Positions 26,325 through 34,114 of a stretch of 64,000 nt of DNA are shown piece by piece. The DNA lies in NCBI RefSeq assembly GCF_000423005.1, contig NZ_AUHD01000008.1:1-64000 (forward strand), given 5' to 3'. This DNA is from Gelidibacter mesophilus DSM 14095 (GTDB lineage Bacteria > Bacteroidota > Bacteroidia > Flavobacteriales > Flavobacteriaceae). The notes beneath the pieces were generated by a model. The model did no database searches. It worked only from the letters and a program-made list of their open reading frames with translations, and was not told where the DNA came from. Both the position numbers and the translations under genes were made by a program. Position 1 is the first letter of the stretch; each line of letters starts with the position of its first letter.

Positions 26325-27476
26325 TTGAAAGTAGAACATAACATATCACGAATTAGACATTTGCTAGAAATGTACAGAATGGACGTACAGGATTTCTTGC
26401 AAAGAATTAGTGCTGGACTTAAAAACCCAATCACTAAAGAAGATGTGTTTGGAAAAGAAATACAGATATCTTATTTAAAAAGAATTGACAAACTCTTTGA
26501 AAAGGGCCTTCATTATTACCTTGACCCAAAAGCACCTGAAAAATCTAAAGAAGCGAGTGTCTTTTTTAGGAAGCAAAATTTTCATAACGATGAGCTAAAT
26601 GTTGGAGCTATTAAAATTGTAAATCAATTTGAAGAATTAAAACTTTCTCTTTCTGCAATTGCAAAACTATCTGATTTAGATTTTAAAAGGAAAATTAAAA
26701 AATATTCAACTTCTGACAATCCTCGAGAAATTGCTTTAAAAGCTCGAAAAGTTTTATATCCAAAATTCGATAATAATAGACGTAATTTTTTAAAGTCATT
26801 AATTGGGTCATTTGCATCAAAAAACATAATGGTTTTCGAATTCATTGAGACTTGGAATAAAAAGGAAAAAGCGAATATTGATGGTTTCTATTTAAAGCCA
26901 AATATGATTGTGCTTAAAAGACATCAATCTTTCTCAAGGGAAATTTTCACACTTGCCCACGAACTAGGTCATTATTTACTAGATGAAGAGGAAATTGAAG
27001 AAATTAATTATGCTGTCTTTAATAAAAATTTATCTTCAATAGAGCGTTGGTGTAACGATTTTGCTTTTTTCTTTTTGGCAGGTAGTTATGCAGAATCAAT
27101 AGATTCTTTAGAAAAAGCCTCTTCAGATAATGATTATCATCACGAATTTATAGCGAAAGTTTCTTACCAAACTCATTTAAGTAAATTATCTCTTTTCACT
27201 AGACTTCTTTATCAGGGTAAAATATCAAAGTCAAACTATAATTTGGTGAAGGAAGAATTTGAGATTCTTTACAGACAACAACAAGAAGAAAAGGAACGGG
27301 AAATACAATTACAAAAAGAGCAAGGAATAAAACAAAGAGGTTCTGTTGCCAAACCAATTCCTTCACCTTTGTTTTTATCTACAATTCAAACAGCATATTA
27401 CGAAGGTGTATTGAACGAATATGAGGTTTGTAAAAAACTCAATATCAAACCCGAAAAACTAGAAAAATACATTTGA
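26325..27476 (+). CDS. ImmA/IrrE-like metallopeptidase with N-terminal helix-turn-helix-like region
   Basis: 383 residues from TTG 26325; the first in-frame ATG is at 26370. The zinc-protease motif is HELGH (212-216) in FTLAHELGHYLLDEEEIEEINY, typical of the ImmA/IrrE (COG2856) family. The N-terminal 60 residues are helical and may be a DNA-binding region. Its stop overlaps the start of a PIN-domain gene by one base. Proteins of this type act as antitoxin-regulators that are cleaved or cleave partners. Here it most likely pairs with the PIN protein. The base composition is more AT-rich than in the flanking genes. Confidence 0.85.
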   Translation: MKVEHNISRIRHLLEMYRMDVQDFLQRISAGLKNPITKEDVFGKEIQISYLKRIDKLFEKGLHYYLDPKAPEKSKEASVFFRKQNFHNDELNVGAIKIVNQFEELKLSLSAIAKLSDLDFKRKIKKYSTSDNPREIALKARKVLYPKFDNNRRNFLKSLIGSFASKNIMVFEFIETWNKKEKANIDGFYLKPNMIVLKRHQSFSREIFTLAHELGHYLLDEEEIEEINYAVFNKNLSSIERWCNDFAFFFLAGSYAESIDSLEKASSDNDYHHEFIAKVSYQTHLSKLSLFTRLLYQGKISKSNYNLVKEEFEILYRQQQEEKEREIQLQKEQGIKQRGSVAKPIPSPLFLSTIQTAYYEGVLNEYEVCKKLNIKPEKLEKYI

Positions 27477-28042
27477 TGAAAGTAATAATTGATACAAGTT
27501 CCTTACTGTCCTTGGTTCGTTATTACTTACCATTTGACCAGAATACAAAGTTATATAAATTCATAAAGTCTGAATTTGAAAATGGCAATTTAATTCTAAT
27601 AGATGCTGTCTATGAAGAATGTGAATATACAACTCAAGGGTTAGTTCTAAAATCTTTAGACTATTTGAACGAAAAAGATTTTAAGAAAACTTTTAAACTT
27701 CCTATAAAAACAAAAGATTTACTTCCACCTTCAACAAAGAAATTTTATAATCTTTTAAATGACAATTTCAGAACACCACTATCTAGAAGACTCAATGAAG
27801 CAGAATTCGAAGAACGTAAAAAGGAGTTTTTAGAAACAGCAGACGCAAGAATGATTATTCTTGCTCTTATTAAGAAAAATGAAAAAGAGGAAATTACAAT
27901 AGTTACGGAAGAATCTGAAAATGGGAATGACAGCAAAGCATTTAAAAAAATTCCTGCGATTTGTAAAATTCTTGATGTGAATGTAATGACCTTGCCTGAG
28001 TTATTAAAAGTTTATCAAGGCATAGACATTGAGTTTAAGTAA
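27476..28042 (+). CDS. PIN-like nuclease domain protein (DUF4411 type)
   Basis: 188 residues from ATG 27476. The N-terminus MKVIIDTSSLLSLVRYYLPFD has the first PIN aspartate (D6). Further acidic positions appear in VYEECEYT, in TADARMIILAL and in TEESENGNDSKAFKKIP, giving the four-residue pattern of PIN ribonucleases. Size and layout suggest DUF4411. It overlaps the ImmA/IrrE-like gene (TGATG), a common layout for a toxin following its antitoxin. RNA cleavage is inferred from the fold. Confidence 0.75.
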   Translation: MKVIIDTSSLLSLVRYYLPFDQNTKLYKFIKSEFENGNLILIDAVYEECEYTTQGLVLKSLDYLNEKDFKKTFKLPIKTKDLLPPSTKKFYNLLNDNFRTPLSRRLNEAEFEERKKEFLETADARMIILALIKKNEKEEITIVTEESENGNDSKAFKKIPAICKILDVNVMTLPELLKVYQGIDIEFK

Positions 28043-28047
28043 AGCCA

Positions 28048-28184
28048 GCGTACAACACCGTAATTTATTGCTAGTTCTCGCCTACTTACGAAAATCCTCG
28101 CAGATTTTCTATTTGGTTTGTATTTGCTAAATTAGGTGCTTAAAACACACAACAAACCATATACAAGCACGTTCTGTATAATTC
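28048..28184 (+). repeat. Intercassette repeat R1
   Basis: Starts with GCGTACAACACCG just after the PIN stop. It contains GCTAGTTCTCGCC (28070-28082), the hairpin AAAATC-CTCGCA-GATTTT (28091-28108) and the GGTTTG/CAAACC inverse pair, and ends near GCACGTTCTG. Related copies occur at 29212-29355 and, degraded, at 29790-29870. Confidence 0.65.
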
Positions 28185-28314
28185 TTCCCATTTCGGGAAA
28201 AATTAATCTCTTAAAGCTAACCTTTCAAGAAAATCAAAAAATAAGCTGAAAATCAAAAAATACTAAAAGTCGAATTTCAGAGCATTCGAAAAACCTTACT
28301 CAGAATTCGAAGAC

Positions 28315-28345
28315 TTGGATGTTTTACCAATTTTTGGTATATTTG
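28315..28345 (+). promoter_or_regulatory. parD promoter with palindromic operator
   Basis: TTG (28315-28317), 20 bases, then TATATTTG (28338-28345), 18 bases before the parD ATG. The sequence ACCAA-TTT-TTGGT (28326-28338) between the two elements is a short palindrome, suited to autorepression by ParD. Confidence 0.6.
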
Positions 28346-28362
28346 AGTAAAGTAGAAATAAA

Positions 28363-28614
28363 ATGAGCAAAAACACATCAATATCACTCGGAAATTATTT
28401 TGAAGAATTTGTTCAAAGTCGAATCAAAGAAGGTCGATTTAAAAATGTAAGCGAAGTTATACGGGCTGGATTAAGGCTTTTAGAAGAAGAAGAAACTAAG
28501 GTCATTGCACTGAGGAACGCAATTCAGGACGGCATTGATAGCGGTATCGCGCACGATTTTGATCCTAAAAAGCATCTTGAATCTCTAAAATCGAAAAAGA
28601 ACTTAAATGGCTAA
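28363..28614 (+). CDS. parD: Type II antitoxin, ParD family
   Basis: 83 residues, the usual length. The N-terminal strand KNTSISLGNYFEEFVQSRI and helix SEVIRAGLRLLEEEETK form a ribbon-helix-helix DNA-binding domain. The polar C-terminus would wrap the ParE toxin. It is preceded by a strong-looking promoter with an operator palindrome and overlaps the toxin gene by 8 bases. It is intact, although its toxin is frameshifted. Confidence 0.9.
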   Translation: MSKNTSISLGNYFEEFVQSRIKEGRFKNVSEVIRAGLRLLEEEETKVIALRNAIQDGIDSGIAHDFDPKKHLESLKSKKNLNG

Positions 28615-28904
28615 TTTTAAGCTTACAAACAAGGCCGTTGAGGATTTATCGAAAATTTGGGTATACGTTTGAAGTATGGTCAGAAAAGCAAGCGGATATT
28701 TATTATGAATCGCTAATTTCTGACTGTCAAAAAATTGCTGACAACCCAAGTTTAGGAAAAAACTATAACGGAATTACTCAAAATCTTCTTGGAATAAAAT
28801 CGAATAGACATATCATTTTCTATCGAACATTCAATGATAACTATGTCGAAATTACAAGAATTTTACACGAGAGAATGGATTTAAAAGAGAGAATAAACGT
28901 ATAA
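28607..28904 (+). pseudogene. parE: ParE-family toxin, frameshifted
   Basis: From ATG 28607 the frame reads MANFKLTNKAVEDLSKIW then hits TGA after three more codons. The next frame continues as YTFEVWSEKQADIYYE, then LGKNYNGITQNLLGIKSNRHIIFYR and ITRILHERMDLKERI, the normal ParE body. Homologues have one residue between IW and YT, so loss of two bases near 28661 explains the break. The remaining gene is full length. It is probably inactive, unless the bases were missed in sequencing. Confidence 0.85.
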
Positions 28905-28914
28905 AAAACTACAC

Positions 28915-29070
28915 ACAACAAAGAAGTGATTAAAAACATAGCTTGTTTTAGAATGTCTGAAAGGTAGTTGCTTATTTGGAATGCCCGCCAAATCTTTGAT
29001 TTGGCTCAGTGCCTATCCAAAAGTTATTGTAAATTTAAACGCTCCGTTCCATATACGTAACGTTGACAAT
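28915..29070 (+). repeat. Intercassette repeat R2 (diverged)
   Basis: Follows ParE with ACACAACAAAG, similar to the start of R1. It contains a perfect hairpin GCCAAATC-TTT-GATTTGGC (28987-29005) and ends near ATACGTAACGTTGACAATAA, comparable to the end of R1. Less similar in sequence than R3, but alike in position and layout. Confidence 0.45.
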
Positions 29071-29120
29071 AATCTGCATGTGATGCATACTTGATGTTTT
29101 TTTACACCAAATCATTAATT

Positions 29121-29183
29121 ATGTCTAGACAAAGTATATCATTTACAGATAATGGCAATAATAGGTCGACAAGATTTGCCTGA
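29121..29183 (+). pseudogene. Stub of a ParD-like antitoxin gene
   Basis: A 20-codon frame starting MSRQSISFTDNGNN. MSRQSIS(F/L)T is the characteristic first strand of one ParD/CopG antitoxin group. The rest of the gene is missing. It sits between repeats R2 and R3, where a cassette would be expected. Confidence 0.4.
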
Positions 29184-29211
29184 AAAATTGTAACCGGAAA
29201 TTATAAAAACT

Positions 29212-29355
29212 GTTGCCAAAAATGGCTATGTAATTGCTAGTTCTAGCATTCTACTAAAAATCCTCGCGGATTTCCAATAGTAAGTACCTGTTTGGAATTG
29301 TCCGTAACGAATCACGCCACCGCCCATACCAGAACGGTCGGCACCAATTCACACA
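29212..29355 (+). repeat. Intercassette repeat R3
   Basis: Contains TTGCTAGTTCTAGC (29234-29247) and a perfect hairpin AAATCC-TCGC-GGATTT (29258-29273), matching the R1 core TTGCTAGTTCTCGCC followed by AAAATCCTCGC. It ends just before the DUF2200 gene. Confidence 0.65.
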
Positions 29356-29367
29356 AATCTAATAAAA

Positions 29368-29745
29368 ATGAAGGTTACAGCTGAAAAAAACGAAAAAATT
29401 GCTAAAATGACATTTGCATCTGTTTATCCTCATTACATAAATAGGTTAGAGAAAAATGGGAGAACGAAAGAAGAATTCCATCAAGTGATAGAATGGTTAA
29501 CTGGCTTTGATGAGGAAAGAATACAGCAACTGATAGATGAAAAAGCGACTTTTGAAACATTCTTTCAAAAAGCAGAATTACATCCCAATGCTCATCTCAT
29601 TAAAGGCATGGTTTGTGGTTATCGTATTGAAGAAATACCAGATGAATTTGAATTGTATAGACAATGTCGATATTTAGATAAGTTGTATGATGAATTAGCA
29701 AAAGGACGTAAAATTGAAAAAATTCTGCGAGTAGAAAAGAAATAA
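29368..29745 (+). CDS. DUF2200 family protein
   Basis: A 125-residue cytoplasmic protein, all predicted helical. The segment EKIAKMTFASVYPHYINRLEKNGRT and the following HQVIEWLTGFDEERIQ are the DUF2200 hallmark, with ELHPNAHLIKGMVCGYRIEEI further on. The function is unknown. It appears intact. Its position between two intercassette repeats, in the same orientation as the neighbouring toxin-antitoxin genes, suggests it arrived as a cassette. Confidence 0.88.
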   Translation: MKVTAEKNEKIAKMTFASVYPHYINRLEKNGRTKEEFHQVIEWLTGFDEERIQQLIDEKATFETFFQKAELHPNAHLIKGMVCGYRIEEIPDEFELYRQCRYLDKLYDELAKGRKIEKILRVEKK

Positions 29746-29789
29746 AAACTGGCACTCTCACCATATAGAAATAATTGCAGTTTTTTGTC

Positions 29790-29870
29790 AAAACCAAGCT
29801 AGTTTCGCCATAACCATATCTGATTTTTCTACCGAAACTCCTCGCACTTTAACCCTTAAAACCAAGAAAA
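29790..29870 (+). repeat. Intercassette repeat R4 (degraded)
   Basis: Contains AGCTAGTTTCGCC (29797-29809) and AAACTCCTCGCA (29835-29846), the two core blocks of R1 and R3, but with the central hairpin eroded. Confidence 0.5.
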
Positions 29871-29900
29871 AAGCGAACTAAAATTGATAATTTAGTATCA

Positions 29901-30047
29901 TTGATAAAATTCAAATTGAATTTAGAAGCTCAAAAAATAGAATTTATTCAAGAATATTTAAAACTTTAAAGTGAGGAGACAATTCCCAGACTCGAGAAAA
30001 TGTTGACAAAGGAGAAAAATCTCTCTGACAAAAGCTACCCAAAATAA
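29901..30047 (+). pseudogene. Antitoxin-like remnant with an internal stop
   Basis: The frame reads LIKFKLNLEAQKIEFIQEYLKL, a stop (29967-29969), then SEETIPRLEKMLTKEKN and halts. The pattern resembles small helical antitoxins of Bacteroidota in which the stop position is usually glutamine. The C-terminal half is lost. Confidence 0.45.
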
Positions 30048-30112
30048 AACGGACGAAATAATCCCAAGTGACAGCATAATAGATCATCAATTACTTCCTT
30101 CTAGGTTACTTC

Positions 30113-30363
30113 TGACAAAATGGACATCCGCACGCGAGAGAAATATTAAGGAAATTTAAGAGACTTGTGGAGGTTTTAAGTTTAGATGATAAAATGACGG
30201 AATTCGCTTTGAGTGACGATAATTTCACTGATTTTGAAGATGGACTTCAATACTACTCAGCTTTGGAAAACCAAATAGATATCATAATAAAAGAAATAAA
30301 AAAGACTTTAAAAACTCAAATATTCCTGTTTTAACTGCAAAAGAATATTTAGCTCGAAAATAA
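30113..30363 (+). pseudogene. PIN-domain (VapC-like) toxin remnant
   Basis: A readable stretch encodes HPHAREILRKFKRLVEVL, then FALSDDNFTDFEDGLQYYSA and LENQIDIII. A one-base loss near 30286-30291 then shifts the frame to RNKKDFKNSNIPVLTAKEYL before TAA at 30361. The DFEDxLQYYSA segment with the following TRNxKDF is the C-terminal half of a PilT/VapC PIN domain. The N-terminal half with the first aspartate has decayed. Confidence 0.6.
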
Positions 30364-30473
30364 TCTCGGTCATCAATAGAGCTGTGTATTATTAACTGTT
30401 TGCTTTGAGTTTAATACGTCAATCAAACTCACTTTTCACTTACCTGAAATGTACCAACCTTAAATAACCCAAT

Positions 30474-30509
30474 AAAAAATGCGAACCACTTATTTAGTTC
30501 GCATTTTTT
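30474..30509. terminator. Bidirectional terminator
   Basis: Perfect 13-base arms AAAAAATGCGAAC and GTTCGCATTTTTT with a 10-base loop. A/T runs at both ends let it work on either strand. It lies between the plus-strand cassette region and the minus-strand S46 gene. Confidence 0.88.
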
Positions 30510-30611
30510 AATTTTATGTCTCCATCGTTAATCTGTCTTCGAACATCAGTCATCCGTCATCGGTCTCACCACTTCCTCTACAAGCGAAGATTTCTACCTT
30601 CTAATCTCGAC

Positions 30612-32768
30612 TTACGACTTCCCGCCAACAATCGTCAATTCATCCACAATATGCTTGGCATCTGAATATTTATCAATCAACCAAAGAACGTATCTGATAT
30701 CAACGTTAATTGTACGTTGTAGATTGCTATCAAAGATAACGTCTCCAGCCATGGCTTCAATATTTCCGTCAAAAGCCAACCCTATCAATTCGCCTTTTCC
30801 ATTGATTACTGGAGATCCTGAATTACCACCCGTAATATCATTGTCTGATAAAAAGTTTACGGAAAGCTCACCTTTTTCGTTAGCATAACGTCCATAATCT
30901 TTTTTCTCATAAGCCTCCAGCATGTGTTGTGGCAAATCAAATTCATCATCGTTTGGTTTGTATTTCGCAACCATACCTTTTAAAGTCGTGTAGTTGTTAA
31001 CTGCAGCGTCATTTCTATCATCCTCAGGCAAAGCTCTCACTTTTCCGTAGCTTAAACGCAAGGTTGAGTTAGCATCAGGATATTGAATATTACTTAACCC
31101 CGACTCACGTAATCCAGCCACCAATTTTCTAAAAGCCGCTTGAAAATCATTTTCCGGCTGCACTAAATTTTCAGGCTGTTCTCTGTATTTCGTCAACAAT
31201 TGACCAGATAGTTTATACAACTGATCATTCTCCAACTTTGAAGCCTCAGGATTTTCCAAATATGCCATCACCTTTTCCTTTGAGGTAAAGATGCTTTCAT
31301 CAAAAGTAGAGTCTACAAATGCCGTAAAGTCATTGTTGTTTTTTGCGCCAACTTCATTCACCATCTCTGGAAGTGGATAATTGGTTTTAGAGGCATATAA
31401 GTTCAATTGCTTTGCGAGAATTTCTTTTTCCAAAGGCATATAGAAGTCTTTAAACGAACTTTCAATAAACGATTCCAATCTTGGAAGCATGTTTTCACGC
31501 GCCGCTTCATTAGCATTTGTATATTGCTCTAAAGCACCACCCAATCGATAAGGTAGGGCCGCAAATTTACTGGCTCGCAAAATTCCGGTCAAATAATTAT
31601 CGTGTTGCGCTTTTTCATTGGTCAGTTTATAATACGCGTTGATATCAGAAATCACCGTTCCATATTTGGCTTTATTTTTCTTTTTGTTCGCCCATTTGTC
31701 AAAAGCATCCTCTACTTTAGTTTTGGTGGCTACGGTTTTATGATCGGTTAAAGCGTCAATCATCCCACCACGGTTTTTCCAGTAGTTGGCAATACTTGCA
31801 TAAGATGACGCGTACATTAAATTGATAGCTTCGTCATTATCCATGTATTTTTTCATGACGTCCATACTCAATTTAGAACCTTCCACCCACGCCGGATAAG
31901 CAAATTTCACGTTTTGCTCAACACCTTGTGCAGGCATCCAACGATTCGTTCTCCCTGGATAGCCTAAAATCATCGCAAAGTCATTTTCCTTTACGCCATC
32001 AATACTGACAGGAAGATGGTATTTTGATTTTAAAGGAACGTTTTCAGTGGAATATTCTGCTGGGTTACCATCAGCATCTGCATAAACTCTGAATAAAGAA
32101 AAATCCCCCGTATGTCTTGGCCATTCCCAATTATCAGTATCGCCACCGTATTTTCCAACACTTTCAGGAGGTGTTCCTACCAGACGGACATCTTTATAAT
32201 CTTCATAAACAAAATAGTAAAACTCATTGCCTTGATAGAATGACCGTACAGAAACGGTATACTTTCCACCGTCATTATTTTCCTGTTCAATTTTTGCAAT
32301 TTCTTTGTTAAGGGCAACTTCACGCTCTTTCTCAGACATGTCAGTATTTACTTGTGCCAACATACGCTTTGAAACGTCATCCATTCTTACAAAGAATCTG
32401 ACATATAAACTTTCTGGCTTTAACTCTGCATCGAGTGACTTTGCCCAATAGCCATCTTTGAGATGATTTCTATCAGCTGTTGATAATTCCGCAATGGCAT
32501 CATAGCCGCAATGATGGTTAGTCAACACCAATCCGCTATCAGAAACAATACTGGCGGTACAGCCCCCATTAAATTGTACAATGGCATCTTTTAAACTTCT
32601 ATTGTTGACGCTGTAAATTTCTTCAGCAGTCAGTTGAAGTCCCATTTTTTGCATATCTCTTTGGTTCAAACGCTCAATATGCATCAAGAACCACATGCCT
32701 TCATCTGCTTTTATCGCAGAAGAAAAAGTGAACATAAAAATAGTGAGGGAAAGCAATAATTTCTTCAT
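30612..32768 (-). CDS. S46-family dipeptidyl-peptidase (DPP7-like)
   Basis: A 718-residue protein with signal peptide MKKLLLSLTIFMFTFSSAIKA. The catalytic triad regions are TNHHCGYDA (His), DTDNWEWPRHTGDF (Asp) and GGNSGSPVING (Ser), the S46 arrangement. Eighteen residues after the catalytic serine the chain has glycine (LAFDGN). DPP7-type enzymes carry glycine there, while acidic-specific DPP11 carries arginine, so a preference for hydrophobic P1 residues is inferred. It is periplasmic and acts in peptide utilisation. A TATTTTTG box lies 24 bases upstream (32792-32799, minus). Confidence 0.95.
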   Translation of the reverse strand: MKKLLLSLTIFMFTFSSAIKADEGMWFLMHIERLNQRDMQKMGLQLTAEEIYSVNNRSLKDAIVQFNGGCTASIVSDSGLVLTNHHCGYDAIAELSTADRNHLKDGYWAKSLDAELKPESLYVRFFVRMDDVSKRMLAQVNTDMSEKEREVALNKEIAKIEQENNDGGKYTVSVRSFYQGNEFYYFVYEDYKDVRLVGTPPESVGKYGGDTDNWEWPRHTGDFSLFRVYADADGNPAEYSTENVPLKSKYHLPVSIDGVKENDFAMILGYPGRTNRWMPAQGVEQNVKFAYPAWVEGSKLSMDVMKKYMDNDEAINLMYASSYASIANYWKNRGGMIDALTDHKTVATKTKVEDAFDKWANKKKNKAKYGTVISDINAYYKLTNEKAQHDNYLTGILRASKFAALPYRLGGALEQYTNANEAARENMLPRLESFIESSFKDFYMPLEKEILAKQLNLYASKTNYPLPEMVNEVGAKNNNDFTAFVDSTFDESIFTSKEKVMAYLENPEASKLENDQLYKLSGQLLTKYREQPENLVQPENDFQAAFRKLVAGLRESGLSNIQYPDANSTLRLSYGKVRALPEDDRNDAAVNNYTTLKGMVAKYKPNDDEFDLPQHMLEAYEKKDYGRYANEKGELSVNFLSDNDITGGNSGSPVINGKGELIGLAFDGNIEAMAGDVIFDSNLQRTINVDIRYVLWLIDKYSDAKHIVDELTIVGGKS

Positions 32769-33002
32769 GTTTTTAAATTATATGTGAGCGCCAAAAATAT
32801 CGAATTTTTAGATGGTATAAAGAATCTCCAACTGTTAAAACCTTGTTATTTTTTAGCTTATCCATGAAGTTTGTAAAATCGTATTGACTTCATAATGAAT
32901 TGATAAGAACAGTTTCTACATTCTGTAGCCATCAAATGGAAAGGTTTAGTCTTAACTTTATGGTCCCATCCTAACAATAGGAATTAGCAAAACACTATCA
33001 CT

Positions 33003-34076
33003 ATGGACCCAAATCCTACCCTCAAAGGTCGTGGAGCACAAATTAACGTACCCAATCGTTTCTTTGAATTAAGCCATGAAATGCGTGATGATTTTCTCGA
33101 ATACTGCGCCAAGGAAGGTGAAGAGACCGATAAAAACAAAACGCTCTTTCTTGAAGTATTCCCTAAAACGATTGTCAATAAGGTTAAAAGTCCTGATGTA
33201 GGAATGGGTTACTCCATGAATATGTATCAAGGTTGTGAACATGGCTGCATTTATTGTTACGCACGCAACACGCATGAATTTTGGGGATACAGTGCAGGTT
33301 TGGATTTTGAGCGTCGGATTTTAGTAAAAAAAGATGCACCACTTCTTTTGGAAAAATTCATCAAAAGAAAAAACTGGCAAGCACATCCCATTGTAATGTC
33401 GGGCAATACGGATTGCTACCAACCCGCTGAAAAGCAATTTGAAATTACCAGAAATTGTTTGGAAGTATTTTTAAAATACAAACATCCGGTGGGCATTATT
33501 ACAAAAAACGCATTAATCTTACGTGATTTGGAGCTTCTAAAAGCCTTAGCGAAAGACAATTTAATTGCGGTCAACATCTCCATAACGTCACTTTCTGAAG
33601 AGACAAGACGTATTCTGGAACCCAGGACCGCGACCATTAAAAAACGATTGGAAACTGTAAAAATCTTATCAGAAAATGGTATTCCGGTAAATGTGATGAT
33701 GGCTCCCATTATTCCCTCCATTAACAGTCATGAGGTCTTGACGTTGGCTAAAAAAGTTTCAGAAATGGGCGCTTTGAGTATGGGCCACACCATTGTGAGA
33801 TTAAACGGCGCCATTGGTGAAATATTTTCAGATTGGATCCATAAAACGATGCCTGATCGGGCAGATAAGGTACTGCACCAAATAGAAAGTTGTCATGGCG
33901 GAAGTTTAAACGATTCCCGTTATGATATCCGAATGCGTGGCGAAGGAGAAATCGCAAAACAAATAAACGACATGGTCAAACTGGCAAAACTCAAATATTT
34001 TAAGGATACATCGATGCCAAAACTAAATACGTCGCTTCACGAACAGTTTAAGGATGGTCAGCTAAAGTTATTTTAA
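33003..34076 (+). CDS. PA0069-family radical SAM protein
   Basis: A 357-residue protein starting MDPNPTLKGRGAQINVPNRF, the family opening. The CxxxCxxC cluster motif is CEHGCIYC (in NMYQGCEHGCIYCYARNTHEF). ISITSLSEETRRILEPRTATIKKRLETVK and the APIIPSINSHEV segment follow, as in the PA0069/Rv2578c group related to spore photoproduct lyase-type proteins. The reaction is unknown. It stands alone. Confidence 0.9.
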   Translation: MDPNPTLKGRGAQINVPNRFFELSHEMRDDFLEYCAKEGEETDKNKTLFLEVFPKTIVNKVKSPDVGMGYSMNMYQGCEHGCIYCYARNTHEFWGYSAGLDFERRILVKKDAPLLLEKFIKRKNWQAHPIVMSGNTDCYQPAEKQFEITRNCLEVFLKYKHPVGIITKNALILRDLELLKALAKDNLIAVNISITSLSEETRRILEPRTATIKKRLETVKILSENGIPVNVMMAPIIPSINSHEVLTLAKKVSEMGALSMGHTIVRLNGAIGEIFSDWIHKTMPDRADKVLHQIESCHGGSLNDSRYDIRMRGEGEIAKQINDMVKLAKLKYFKDTSMPKLNTSLHEQFKDGQLKLF

Positions 34077-34114
34077 TCCTTATATTTGACATCGTATTTT
34101 CATGTCCACTTTTA

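Noticed and set aside
28048-29870. Classical integron attC sites
   Set aside because: The repeats are hairpin-bearing and separate small genes, but I could not find the expected paired core sequences, and there is no integron integrase in the window. I therefore call them intercassette repeats only.
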